Source: Echinometra lucunter
Taxonomy: Eukaryota > Echinodermata > Echinoidea > Camarodonta > Echinometridae
DNA: 64,000 nucleotides
Assembly: GCA_029962745.1 (NCBI GenBank)
Contig: CM057159.1
Location: forward strand, 26,452,349 to 26,516,348
Reading direction: 5' to 3'
In this document: positions 23,010 to 36,270 of the stretch, one piece after another
How positions within the stretch are numbered: position 1 is the first letter of the stretch
Layout: every line of letters begins with the position of its first letter
Notes under the pieces: generated by a model
Told to the model about the DNA's origin: nothing
Databases searched by the model: none
Seen by the model: the letters and a program-made list of their open reading frames with translations, nothing else
Made by a program: the position numbers and the translations under genes

Positions 23010-26000
23010 CTGGAAAACAGGAGAATCACGAGGAGGAAAGATTCATTATAAATAGAGAGACTGAGATAATGTGAATTTTAGAGGGGGGGGGGGGGGGGGA
23101 GCCGGGAGGAGGAGAGGCTGACGCCTTTTTGCTTTCAACAATTACTCTTTTGTGCAGTGAAAATTACAGAAAATCATATTCGGCCTCCTTCAAGTCTGCT
23201 TATGAAACTATTCCAGCATCTCGATGACCGAATGTGGAAATTCGGGCTTCCTTCGCTGCCAAGATATGGGAATATTCCGACATCTCATTTTAGATAAACA
23301 TGGTATGGGCCCGAATACGAGGGGATGGTTGCCAAATTATCTGAACTTTCAACATTCCGGGGGGGGGGGGGGGTGGACCCCCCTTACCCAGGCCTATGCC
23401 CTCTAAACCTCTGGAACCGAAGTAACCAATATGAAAAAAAATTTTATTACAGAATACATATTACCATGATTACAAAACATTGTAAAAGTTAAAATGATAC
23501 TAACTGGACATACTCCGAATGATATAATGAAATAATGATTTTACTGATTTAGAGGTGTGAATCTGAGACTATTCCGACACCATGGTACTTTGGTGTTTTG
23601 AAAAATGTGGGTAAAATGAATTGAAGAAGTTTCACATCCGTTCCTTTCTAAAAAGAAAAATAAAATTCATGCATTATGTATTCTTGTAATTCATTTTTTT
23701 TAACTGTCTAAATTACCCTTCGATTCAAATGTGGATTTGAGCATTCATAGCCATTACAGCTTTACAAAGTCAAAGAGCCCAAGTTTGAAAAATAAAAATG
23801 TTAAAGAGCCATGATAATGTTTATCTATTTGATATGGAACTAATAGATTCGTTCATATCATTATATGCGTAAGTTATTGATTTGTATGTTTGACTATATG
23901 ATATATTTCAGATTTATTTTTCAGCCATCATATGGGAATGGAATTCGAATGCTCTCTGTTTGAAATTATAACCTTCCCCCAATTTACCTGTTGTTCATTA
24001 CTGAAAGTTGGTTTCAAAACCGTCGCATTACACATGTTACACATGCCTTTTTCTAGTTCAACAGATAGCAAAATGTTTTTCACTATAAATCTTGACTTTG
24101 TATCTCGAGTGTTAAAAGCCTTCATATCATGTTTATATCATACTGTTCATGACGAGTTCATTTCTTGGAAAATTGCATTTCTGAAGTCTGAACTCATCAT
24201 TTTTTGCTTTCTTTTTTGAAAAATAGTACGGTCTGAATGGTTCATACAAAACACACACCATACACATAAAAACATACAATTCTACGTTAAAGATACTTAT
24301 TTGTGCAGTCGTAAAAGGACTTTTCAAAGTTAAAAGACCATGCATATCGTGGTATTTTCCGTTTTACTTTGAAAATTAGGAAAAAAAATTGTTTATAAGT
24401 TTTAAAACTATATTTTGAGGTGTAAATCATTCACTTAACCTTGTATAATCTTTTCTGGCAAACAAATGCCTGATCTCAGAAGATATGAACATGCCTTAAA
24501 CATGTTAAAGATTAACTGAGATTTTTAGCTCAAATTAAAAACATGGTTTGAAAAAAAAAAAGGTTTCTTGAACAAAGTATGAAACATTTCTAAAACGATC
24601 ACTGTTCTTGTGTGAAGTGAAACTGTGTGAGCGCGGGTGCGCTTGCGTATCATTTGAAGTATGGGGTGTTGGTGGAGTGTGCTCTGTTTGTGTGTGTGAC
24701 GGGGGGGGGGGGGGGGGTAAGACTTACAGTTGACGAGTTGGCAACAGAAGCGTTCTGGCTATCACGAGACTTGCGCATGGTCTGTTGGATGGTTCCTCGT
24801 ACCTGCCAATCAAAATGAGTTCATTATTCAGGTGCTCAGAATAATCATATTGCTTGTCTTAAAAATCCTATTCAGTGAAAGGGCTGCTTTCAACACAGCC
24901 TGCTAATCTAATCTTAGATATCCTCTTATAGTAGTGGAAAATTTTTCAAAACTTCGGTTCAAAGGACATCATGAATGCCTGTATTAATCTTTTTTCAGTC
25001 TTTCTTTTCCAATTTATGAATGATCTATTCATTCCAACAAAATTAATGCCTATTACTGTATGATTTTTTTTGTGATGGGCCTACATCCTTTTCTCCACAT
25101 TTTTCAAATCAAAGTGTACATCATTGTGAATACAATCGTTTCGAAATAAAGTTGAAGATTAATAGTAACAAAATGAGGTAGTCCAGGGCATTTATTGTCA
25201 CAGGCATAGATTAATTACTATGCATTGACATTATTTCCCTTATTCTAGTTTCTTTTTAACTTACTTTTCAAAGTTAAAGGATATCATATTTTAGAGCTAA
25301 CTTGTAGTTACTATTTGTCAGGCCCGGGGCATTTGAAATAAACCTTATTTTTAAGAAAATATATTAAAATAACGAATAATGTACAAGTTGTCAACTCATT
25401 ACTTCCTACAATATTCTTACCTCCGAATTCAGAAAACAGTAGAATAAAGCAATGAAGAATCCCTAGAATGAGGAAAAAAAATGAGAAAGAACCCTTTGTG
25501 AAAATTCAAGTTAATTGTTGAATTACATTATCATGGAAAGTGTACCATAATACTAATTTTGATGAAAGCAGAAAAATTAAGAGAACAAAAATTAATATGA
25601 TTTTCATGAATCAATGATTATGATGGTTAGAGAATGAAGAAATCATGAAAAATATTCAACACAAATTTGCAACGACATGACATGCAGTATGTGATTTATC
25701 TGGCAAGCGCATTTCTCAATCTATTATCCTAGATGTTGAGGAAAGAACAGATTTATTTCATGCAAGGGTTATGTATAGATGCTATAATGTGAATTATGTA
25801 TATGCCAGGGATCATTCACAGTCTAATATTTTCTACTGAAAAAGTAATATTATCCTTCTTTTGTAAAAAGATCCCGGCAAAGGCCTTCGCTCATTCAACT
25901 ATAGATTAAATTGTCTTCTTTATTTCAAATTCCATTTCCCAAGACTTCCAGTGATCTTTCTACTTCTATTAAAAATAACAAGTGGAAGGGCGATGGCTCA

Positions 26001-26494
26001 GTGGTAGAGCAAAGGTCTCCTAGCTGGGAGGTCCCGGGTTCAAAACCAAGTCGATGTGCTAGTGCCCTTTGATGGGGTGTTAATCCAAATTACCTATTAC
26101 CTAGTCCCTCGGACATGTCGGAGAGGACTTAAAGCCGTCAGTCCTCTGCTTGCTTACTGATATGCTTTTCTAGCACTCTGGTAAAATAAACCATCAACCA
26201 TCCACATTATGCAGGGAGGCTTTCTGCTGAAATGACTACTTACCTGGAGAGTGTTGAGAAAGTCAAATATGTATCCCAAGATAGAGCTGAAATGAACGAA
26301 GGGACCAAGTAGCCAAGGAATACCAAGCAGTGGGAGGAGTAGGATGGAACTTCGTACTCCAGCTCTGAAAAAAACCCAGAAAGTATACAGGCAATGCCAG
26401 CGTCTCTTCACAGCTGATCCTTATCCATCATCATTATCAGCATCAGCTTCCTCACTACCACCCCCCCCCCCCCCCACAATCAATAATCGTCATT

Positions 26495-26529
<35 letters not shown>

Positions 26530-29500
26530 TACCATCACCACCACCGCCACCGCCACCACCGCCGCCACCGCCGCCACCGCCGCCACCGCCACCACCGCCA
26601 CCACCACCGCCACCACCAACACCACCACCATCGTAATCATCATTATCAGCTATATCGTCTCCCCATCATTTTCAACTTCTTTATCAACTGCGTCATAACT
26701 GTCATCGTAATCATTGCCACCACCAACGTTCTTTTCATCATGTTCATCCGCTGATCTTTTTCCTCAAACTTCTTCTTGTCCGATTCCTGTAACCTTTCTA
26801 TAGCTACCAGTAATCTAGTTTCTCCTCCTTACTGCTCTTTCATTGTTATTCTTCTTTTCCTTCTTCTTCTTCTTCTTCTTCTTCTTCTTCTTCTTCTTCT
26901 TCTTCTTCTTCTTCTTCCCTTTCTTCTTTTTCTTCTTCTTCTTCTTCTTCTTCTTCTTCTTCTTCTTCTTCTTCTTCTTCTTCTACTACTACTACTTCTT
27001 CTTCTCCTCCTCCCTTTCCTTCTTTCCCACCTCTTCCTTCTTTTTCTTCTTTACTTCCTCCTGTTTCTCCTTCATCTTCTTCTTCGTCGTCTTCTTCTTC
27101 TATATCTTTTCTTTCTTATTTTTGTCTTCTGTTTCTTCTTCACCTCCTCCTCCTGCTTCTCCTTCTTCATCTGCTTCTTCCTCGTCTTCTTCTTCTATAT
27201 CTTTTCTTTCTTTTTTTTTTTTTGTCTTCTGTTTCTTCTTCACTTTAACATGTTTAATATCATCATATCTGTCCCCAATGATTCGTTCAGCTCTTCGTAA
27301 TTTAGTTATGTGGGTTTTTGTAAACCGTCTTCTATTATTCCTCATTACCGTCCCCTTCCATGCCTTCCCTAAGGATCCATATTCCGGCACATTTCAACGC
27401 AAATAAAAAATTTAAAAAAACCTTATGCAATTTACATAAGCACTGTAGTCAAAGCAAGCAACGTACTTGATCAAATTGATTTGTCCAACGTCCTTCTGTT
27501 TCTTTGAGGCTGAAATAACTGTCTTTACTACCAGAAGAAGAATCAGTAGATTCGTCTGCACAAAAATCAATCAAGATTTTCGATCTTATAATTTTAAGTT
27601 CAAGATTAAGATGACATTAATTTCTTTCATTCTTTAAAACCACATTTACAAAATAATAGACCAATATGGCGATGCATTAATGACGACAAAAATAGGCTAG
27701 AGCTTGATGGGCGCTACCCCCTAAAATAAGGATTTCATTTTAAAAAATGTACAAACTATGTAAGAGCAAAAACATGCAAAATCAACTGAGGTTTTTTTAA
27801 AAAAAAGCGAAGCTTGATTATGAATATGGTAGCATAATCTTTAGAAGGCCTACTGCACTTTTCACTATTGATGATTTATATTTCCCTTGATTGATATTCA
27901 AATTCGTTTTGGTTCCAAAGAAATAAGTGGAGAAGGCGACATGTCCATGGATTGCTGGCCAAGCGAAGAATTAGGTAAGGTTTTTGCTTTGATCTCTCAA
28001 CGTTCTTCATTTACTAATAATATTATAATATTCTGGATTTTTACAGCGCCTAGTACCGTACATCTCTCTGATGTCTCTAAGCGCTTTACAGAAATATTAC
28101 TACTGTTCATTCACATCATTTTTCCTTTATCACTATTTCTGGAGCAATTTATGAGAGTATATAGCGTTCAAGTTCATTAATATTTACTCACCAGCATAAT
28201 GGGAATAGCTGGTCCGATGAAAGCCCAGATTGTCCCGTCAGTCACAGATAGCCAGCAACTGCGGATAAATCGCGTATTCATGAAATAAAATTTATAGGGT
28301 TTCTTCAGGAATATAACAACCAATGTACGAATTTATTGAAGAGATATAATATGATTCATAATCTGAAATGTTCTTACTTGCAAATTTCCATGTTCCACAA
28401 AATAAATTGTTCCACAAATAAAGAAGGCATAATATGCATCTAATTACGTATCGCTTTCAAGTACCAGGTATAAACATGAGTTTATATGTTTCAAAACTTT
28501 ATTAACTGTTATAAAGTCCCCTTTTCAGAACACTTTTTTGTGCTATCCTCCCTATCGATCTTATTTTGAAGAAAAAAAAGTGTAGCCTGTAACTGACTCA
28601 TAAAATATATATATCACTTTTCTTGTGTTCTGTAAGATTCAGTGCTTAAGGAAAAATTATTTTAAAATACAAATACATGATATATCAACGAACTTGTATC
28701 TTAATGATAAAGTTACACTCTTAAAGTACTTGAAGTACGTTATCGCATCTTAATTTTTTAACCTACCCCTTTTCGTTGCCATAGCTCTTATGTTTTACTG
28801 CACCAGCTATGGCCACTATGATGGCAGGTACACCTACAGAATATCGCAAATTGAAAGACGGAATAAAAAGGAAATTCCATTTATCAAGATGCAAGATCAT
28901 ACTGTATTATCTTTTAATAATTGACCTACCTACAGGAGTTATTGGAGGAACGTGCCTCCTCTCCCACCCCCACCCCCATCGCATGGTGAAAAGAGAAAAG
29001 GAAAGGTAAAATAGTGAGTCTGAAAAACAGTGGGAGAGAAGGGAAGAAACTCGACGACGTGAAGATAATAGTATCCCTTCCATCTTTCATGTTTAATCGC
29101 ATGATATCCATATTGCAAAGTAGATGCCCCTAATATTGTGAGTGCCCCCTTACTTCCTGGACTCACGCTACGCCAGTGCATAATATATTATCAAATTGTC
29201 ATACTAAGAACAGCGCATACCATGAACAGCGGTCTTTACATGAATACTCTTACAAATATGGTTGGGACCTGGTTGGGACAGTACCGTATAGCAGATGCGT
29301 GGTTCTAGGGTGGATCTGCGCCGGTATTCAGTCCCATACTAGTACAATCAGAATTATAAGTACTTTACTCAGTGTTTGCCTCTAGGGGTCTACAAATTTG
29401 CATATTATCTTTCCTTTGTACAAACAACTTGTTTTGACGGTAATTCACTTTTTGTACCCGCTTCCCCTCCATTTTCTCAGCATGCTCAATTAACGATAAA

Positions 29501-30352
29501 CCTTAGTTTCAGGACTTCTTCTGAAGTCTCGCTTAGATGTAGGCCCTATCCCCTCCTCCATACCCCCCCCCCCCCACACAGCACCCATTTCACCCAAAGA
29601 AGTTTCGAGCAGAGTTGTCAACCCCACACCCTATCAAAGTTTAACGTACCCCAACCGACAAGATAGTAGATCCATGTTCGCGGTCTTTCCGACTCAAACA
29701 CCCGAATGATCTGACGGTAGAGATGTACGCCCTCTACCAGCATCCAACAGATCACAGCTTCATATAGGAAATGAAGCAGGAACGCCACAGCTTTGCAAAT
29801 GGTCTGCCAATCAAATGAAAGCTAATTATTGTCAGAGGTTGTTTTTAAGATTATTTGACAGAAGTTCTCTCCAAAGATTTTTGACAGAAGTTGTGTCTAA
29901 GCTTCTTCGACAATTGTATATATATCTTAGATTCCTTGTCAGAAGATTCTCAGATTCTTTGTAAGGTTTCTTAGATTTTTGGTGGGTCAACATGGTTAAT
30001 TATCTCTGAGATTCACTGTCTTTATAAAAGATTCATCACACAACGCTGTGAGGCATGCGGTAACTTAATATTAAAATTTCTATATGAATCATGTTGTCCC
30101 TGCCCATTTAAATATTATGCTTTGCAATTATGAGAACTTCTCAAAAAGTTTTTAGTAGGAACGTTACCGGGTTGTATGTTCGGTCTATCCCAGATATGAA
30201 CGTAATATCAGCAAGCAAAATGGCGACCATCAGATTGACGTGGACCATTACACGGTCGGCTGTCATGGAGCGTCTACGGAAACAAACAAACAAGCAAACA
30301 AACAAACAGACTCATTCAAGGGCATTTACTAAGGATGATGGGAATGGCGACA

Positions 30353-30408
<56 letters not shown>

Positions 30409-31742
30409 CATGATGATGATGACAAAGATGATGATGATGATAATGATGATAATGATGACCATGATGATCATGATCATGATGATTGTTATGATGATGATAG
30501 TGCTGACAATGATGGTTATGAAACATTAACACGTGCATAAAACTAATAATCTTGTTTGGTTGGTTTCTTGGAAACGGACATTATTTGCATAACTGCATGA
30601 CTTTCATGAAAACCAGTGGAAGTGCTTACCTGAGAACGTAGAAGATAACAAGGCTGATAACGAGTGACGTCACAGACAGCCCCAAACCAACGTAAGTCAG
30701 GATGTCAGCAACTAGGTCCTCTGTCTGTAACACCATATAAAAAAGTGTAAGCTGTTTAAAATATGTCAATGGGCACGAGACACAAATTTCCTGTGAATGT
30801 GAATTTTACTTCTTACAGTTCCCTTCTCATTTTAAAAATATTTGTGATAGTGGATTTTTACTGCACCTTTTTCTTCTCATTCCTTTCCTCATCCTAATTC
30901 TGGTCTTCCTCTGACTCAACTCTCCTCCTCTTCCTCCTCCTCTTTCTTCTTCTTCTTCTTCTTCTTTTTCTTCTTCTTCTTCTTCTTCTTCTCTTTCGCC
31001 TTCTTCTTCTTCCTCTTCTTCTGGAGGATGATGATGACGGTGATGGTGGTGGTGTTTGTTACCATGGTAACGATGCTTACCGGAGGATCCGTGGAGAGAC
31101 TCATCAAGATAGAGAAGCTGGTGGTATGGTTACAATAGCATGAAGTTCCAGTTGTAAGTGCGCTCTTAACCCTGTAACATCCATAAGAACTCCACTCCCT
31201 GTGAGAACAAAAAAAAAATCAAAAGAAATCCATATTTTAATTTTAATTTTAATTTCTTGCCTCTGTATAGTTCTTCATGTAATAATCCTACTAATCAGAG
31301 AAGGACTGACCATGGATAGTTTAAGGAGTTTCTCACGAGCCACGACCCCATGAGGGTCGACCTTTTTGTGTTGGGAGGGCCTGGATAGGTTGAGTTTACT
31401 GTTTACATCGTACTTGTCCAACAGTATTTCAATCCCAGTCGATACCTCTTTCTTACTAGTTACAGAGACTCTACAGAGGCGGCTCCATTGTCATTACTCC
31501 GGTCATTGCCAAACGGCCTGTAATATGTAGCGCCCTAGATTATTAGGTACTCACTTGCACCTAGGTGGTGGAGGGTGTCGAATGCTTTGTCTTATCAGTC
31601 TGGCATTTGAACAGTTAATTTCTTGACTGATGATAAAGTGAATGAAATACTACATCATGACATCTTCACACAGATCACAATTAAAGATCTAAATCACAAA
31701 ATTTATTAATTCTCTCTCTCTCTCTCTCTCTGTGCCTCTGTC

Positions 31743-31791
<49 letters not shown>

Positions 31792-34700
31792 ATACTCACT
31801 TTGAATTTACATCCCAGAACTTGCACGTTGGTGATCTAAAGTTCTCGATACCCTCCTGCAAAGAAGGAAAAGAGTCCAAATCATTTCATGTTCTTAGTCG
31901 AGCGTGATGATTATTGCATGAGGAAATGACCTAATATGATGTTTCTAAAAGTTTGAAGATCTCTCCATATGTGATGTTGCTATCACTATTCAAATAAGCT
32001 TTAGTTAGTTTAATTTGTTTGAACAAGAGCTATATTTTTATACATTGTACTGTATCTGATATTTAAAAAAAAATCAAGTCAATTTCATGACAGTTTTTGT
32101 TGAGCCCCACTTTCTCTGAAATTGAACATACATACATATATGTGCAGTGCATCCAGGCATGATGATAATACCATTCATAAATATTAAAAAAACCCAAGTT
32201 AGGAACAAAGTGATGAATTATATTTTGAAACCGACTTGGCAAGACAGTGTCACGATATCAAGGGATGATTTATTGACTGCTACAAGCATTTAGCATGTTT
32301 AGAAGATTGGAACCTTGTTTATACTCTCTCAATGTACACAGGATAGGAAGTCCACTTTGGGTGATTTCATTTTATGGATCACTCCGTTTGAAGTGAAAAT
32401 CCACGCTGAAAGTAATGGGATCCCTCTTCAAAGTATGATTCAACTCCAACAGAAATACCCCCCCCCCCCCCGATATGACTTCTATAAATTGAATTTCTTT
32501 TTACGTGTGTGTTCAATGACCGCATAATTATACTTTATGACTCTATGACTAAAAATGTATTTTCCCTTCCTCTGCATACAGAGGGAAGGCATTATAAAAT
32601 ATCAGCTGGGACTAAACGAGGAAATTTACCAGTTAGTATTTAGACCCCTCCCCCAAATACATTGGCGTAAATCCGGGGTGGGGGGGGGTGGGGGGCTTTA
32701 TCCCCTCCCCCACTTTTTCGAGAGGGGGATGGCGTGTACAAATATCCCCCACTTTTTAAGGAAGAAATATTTTAATTAATCAGTTAGTAAAATTTTTGAT
32801 AATCTGTCATAAACGACCATCATAATAATTTTAGAATTTCTGTTTGAAAATGCGATTAATAACCAGAAAAGTGGTATTTTTGGCTCGCTCGCTTCGCTCG
32901 CTCGCAAAATAAAAATAAAAATGTGTGTAAGGGGGTCTGTGCGGGTGGATGAGGGTGTGTCTTTATACTTAAGTCTCGTTCAACAGAAAAAAAATCAGCA
33001 AAAAAGTCGATCATCCCCCCCCCCCCCTCCACAAAGTGGATTTACGCCGGTGCCCAAATACATTCCCTCCAATACATTAGACCTTTGATTAGGAAGAGAG
33101 CATGATGATAATTTCTTACTAAGGTATGGTTTAGCGTGAATCTGAAAGGCAATGATTCTTTGGTAGAGTCGGTGTAAACGACTACGGATATGATATCGCT
33201 TGCGATGACGTTGTCATCGACGTCAATGATGCCGTCTTCGGAAGAGCCAGTTTCGACCTGGTTGTAGATTTCTCCAAGGGTTGTGAATGTTGTTACTCCG
33301 ATGGTCACAGTGCGGTTATTGTCATCTGATGAAAAATTGAAAAATTAGAAACTGATATATGACAATGTTGGGTTCTTGATCTTACAGAGAAGTGGTGTTT
33401 TTTTTCTCATTCTTCTAACTATCATGACATTGTAGAAAAAAAAATCAAATTTGCAGTGTCCCATGAAAAATCTTTAAGAGCTCTATTAAATTTCAGATAT
33501 GACAAGAAATAGTGTACAATTTTGCACCATTATGTAACGACACTCACTTGTACAGTTCTGTGTATTGTTTCAAGTTTTTTATTTTCATTCTTTCAATCAA
33601 GATTTAATCCTATTGTTGCATCCTTGACGATTATAAACCTGACGATAAATATATCCTGATTACTAGGCAATCAAACATTCAAAACAACTTTTGAATTTCT
33701 TTTTTCTGTAATGCAATCGCATGACCAATATGTAATCAACATTTTAAACGCATTCAGAAATCTATAAAACATGGGAGAGGTGGGAAGGGAAGAAACTTAA
33801 AGTCAAAATATAGAATGATATCAAATACAAAGGATTTATATTTTTACCCGGGCTTGACTGCTCTTGTTGTTGGCAAAAGAACTGACGAGGGAAGGAGTAT
33901 TGGTTTCCCTCTACAGATACGGAAAAGTCACTTGTGCAGAGATCGTCTGTTGTAGATCGTTGAATGGTCAGGACTAAAAAAAAAAAAGACAAAGGAAAGA
34001 ATTGAATGGAAAAAAAAAATCGGAGAAAGTTTCATAATTTTTACAAATACGCATCATCTATTCTAAATCAGCTAACCCCTGGCAAGCACCCTTAAATAAT
34101 AACAAAGGTACAATCTAAACTCGAAACGGGACAATCGCAGTACACCTGAGGGAACAAAATGAAACTTTTTACATATTTCTTGACCCTAACCTGCTCGTGT
34201 ATACACTGTAAAAATATTGAGTAATATTTTATTCAGCACGAGGGTAGTTATATGTCCAACCAACTTTGGGCAATATTTTACACAATGCGGGAAGCATATT
34301 GTTCGGGTAAATATAAGCAGTACTTACTTTAGAATGGGCAAAATTTGCATCAAATTGGATAAAAAGAAATGCCCAAAGAAATGCCCAAAGTTGGTCGGAC
34401 ACATAATTAACCTCATGGCACATTTTGAACCAATATTTTTCAGTGTACCTTCGGAGGTTTAATTTTTTACTCTTAATCCATCATCCAGAGTGTAAATTTG
34501 CTGCTACATGTGCTGTATGTAGTGACATGGGAGCCTCAGAGTTGAACCATCATTTCTCAGTATGTATTGGGCGAATTATTATTCTTGCATGATTCCTCTG
34601 ACTTACCAAAATTATCTTCTCTAATGGTGGAGTTTTCGCCTTGATTTAAACCTTCAGCAAGATCCAATACACGATCGTCAATGAGCGCAGGGATGTCAAG

Positions 34701-36214
34701 GGGTTGGTATCCGTTCTAATGTTACATACCAAAATAATTTGTTTTAAAAGTCATGATAATTAAACACCTTTTTCTTTTGAACCTTTTTGCCAGTTCAGTG
34801 AACTTTTATATTACAATTTTAAAGAAACCAAGCTATCCACCTACTGCTTTTCATACTGTCTTACAATGAATAGATTGAGATTTAACTGCAAGTTTTATAT
34901 TTTTTTTATAACAATGTATACACTTTGGTGCCAATGTTATCGCTGCAATGGATACTCTCTGCAGGTACGTCAGGTACGTTTGCGTTGTTGTTGTGCGTGT
35001 TTTTTTTTCCCGGGAATTCATGTTTTCCTTTCTGTACGTTTTGTTTCTTTTCTTTAAAAAATCATATCTGAAGTGGCAACATTTTATTTTGGTATTATGA
35101 TAAAAAATAATGACTTATCATTATACATGTTATATATGCATGTAAGAAATCAACATAAAGGCCTACAACAGCAGCTTTAACAATTCTCATGGAAATGCGA
35201 AAGGAAAGGAAAAAATAAAAGAGATTAAATCATTTTCTTATTTTTTTCCCCATTATTCAAGAGATATTTCATGTAAATGAAAAAGTAAATCAAATAGTTG
35301 TTGCGATTGTTTCTTGTGATACCTCGGCAGATAGAGTCCAGTTATTTGCCTCTCCAGACGTCAAAGAAAGCAGCTCACTAGCAGCGTTGATCCATGCAGG
35401 CTGAGGGGATACATAAAAATATAAAACAATATTGCTTACACACATGTGGATATATGTATAAAGTTTTTGATTTGGTAGTTTTTCCTTTTTGGTAAATTCA
35501 TTGGAACTTGCCTGATTAATACTGATATCGGATGAGAAAAAACTCAAATCAGAGATTCTCTTTACTTTTCAGTTTCTCTGAAATCTCTTAGTACATGCAT
35601 AGAACCATTTTCTGTGCTGTGCGTGTGCTCAGTTCTAAGCCTTATCTTACCTTTTTTCTCTCTTCTTTCACCCTTTTTGATCATTATCAGTGATTTTGAA
35701 TCTTTCAAATTGTAATAGTTATTCGTTATATGTTGTATTTCATTGTTTTATGTAATTCTATTTATGTAAAGTCACATGGATTGGAAAAGAAGACCTTGGG
35801 GTTAGATTTATTTCCTTAATCTTTTTCCTTTCCTGGCATCCATTGCCTCCCTTTATATTCTACACACTTTGCACCCAAAGAATTATGTACCATTAAGGGT
35901 GCAGTAAGCTACATTTATCACCCTTAAGGTAAGGGTGCAGAGAGGAAAGTGCAAATTTGCACATTTTTTGATGCAAACATTTCTGCACCCTTTAAGGTGC
36001 ATTACTGCACCTTTAAGGGTGCAAACAAGTACAACAGGGTGCATCTTTGCACCTCTGCCAAGTAGGTGCAAGATTGCACCCCAAAAGCTGTTGCTATTGT
36101 AGCATTTAGGTGCAAAATTGCACGTTTTTTCTTAGAGTGTACTCTGTTTTCTTGGTTGTCTTTGCTGAATACAATAATGATGATGATAATAATAATAATA
36201 ACAATAATAATAAC

Positions 36215-36270
<56 letters not shown>

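Noticed and set aside
25984..26060. Possible tRNA gene
   Set aside because: A and B boxes are present but the acceptor stem does not close and a SINE body follows.
26490..26640. CRISPR-like short repeats
   Set aside because: Simple CAT/CCG microsatellite without spacers; the genome is animal.
26776..27406. Long Leu/Phe-rich open frames (174 and 187 codons)
   Set aside because: They are translations of a TTC/CTT microsatellite in a receptor intron; composition is purely repeat-driven.
30130..30540. Asp-rich, Met-rich and His-rich open frames
   Set aside because: GAT microsatellite read in several frames; the real exon here is the minus-strand 30168-30273.
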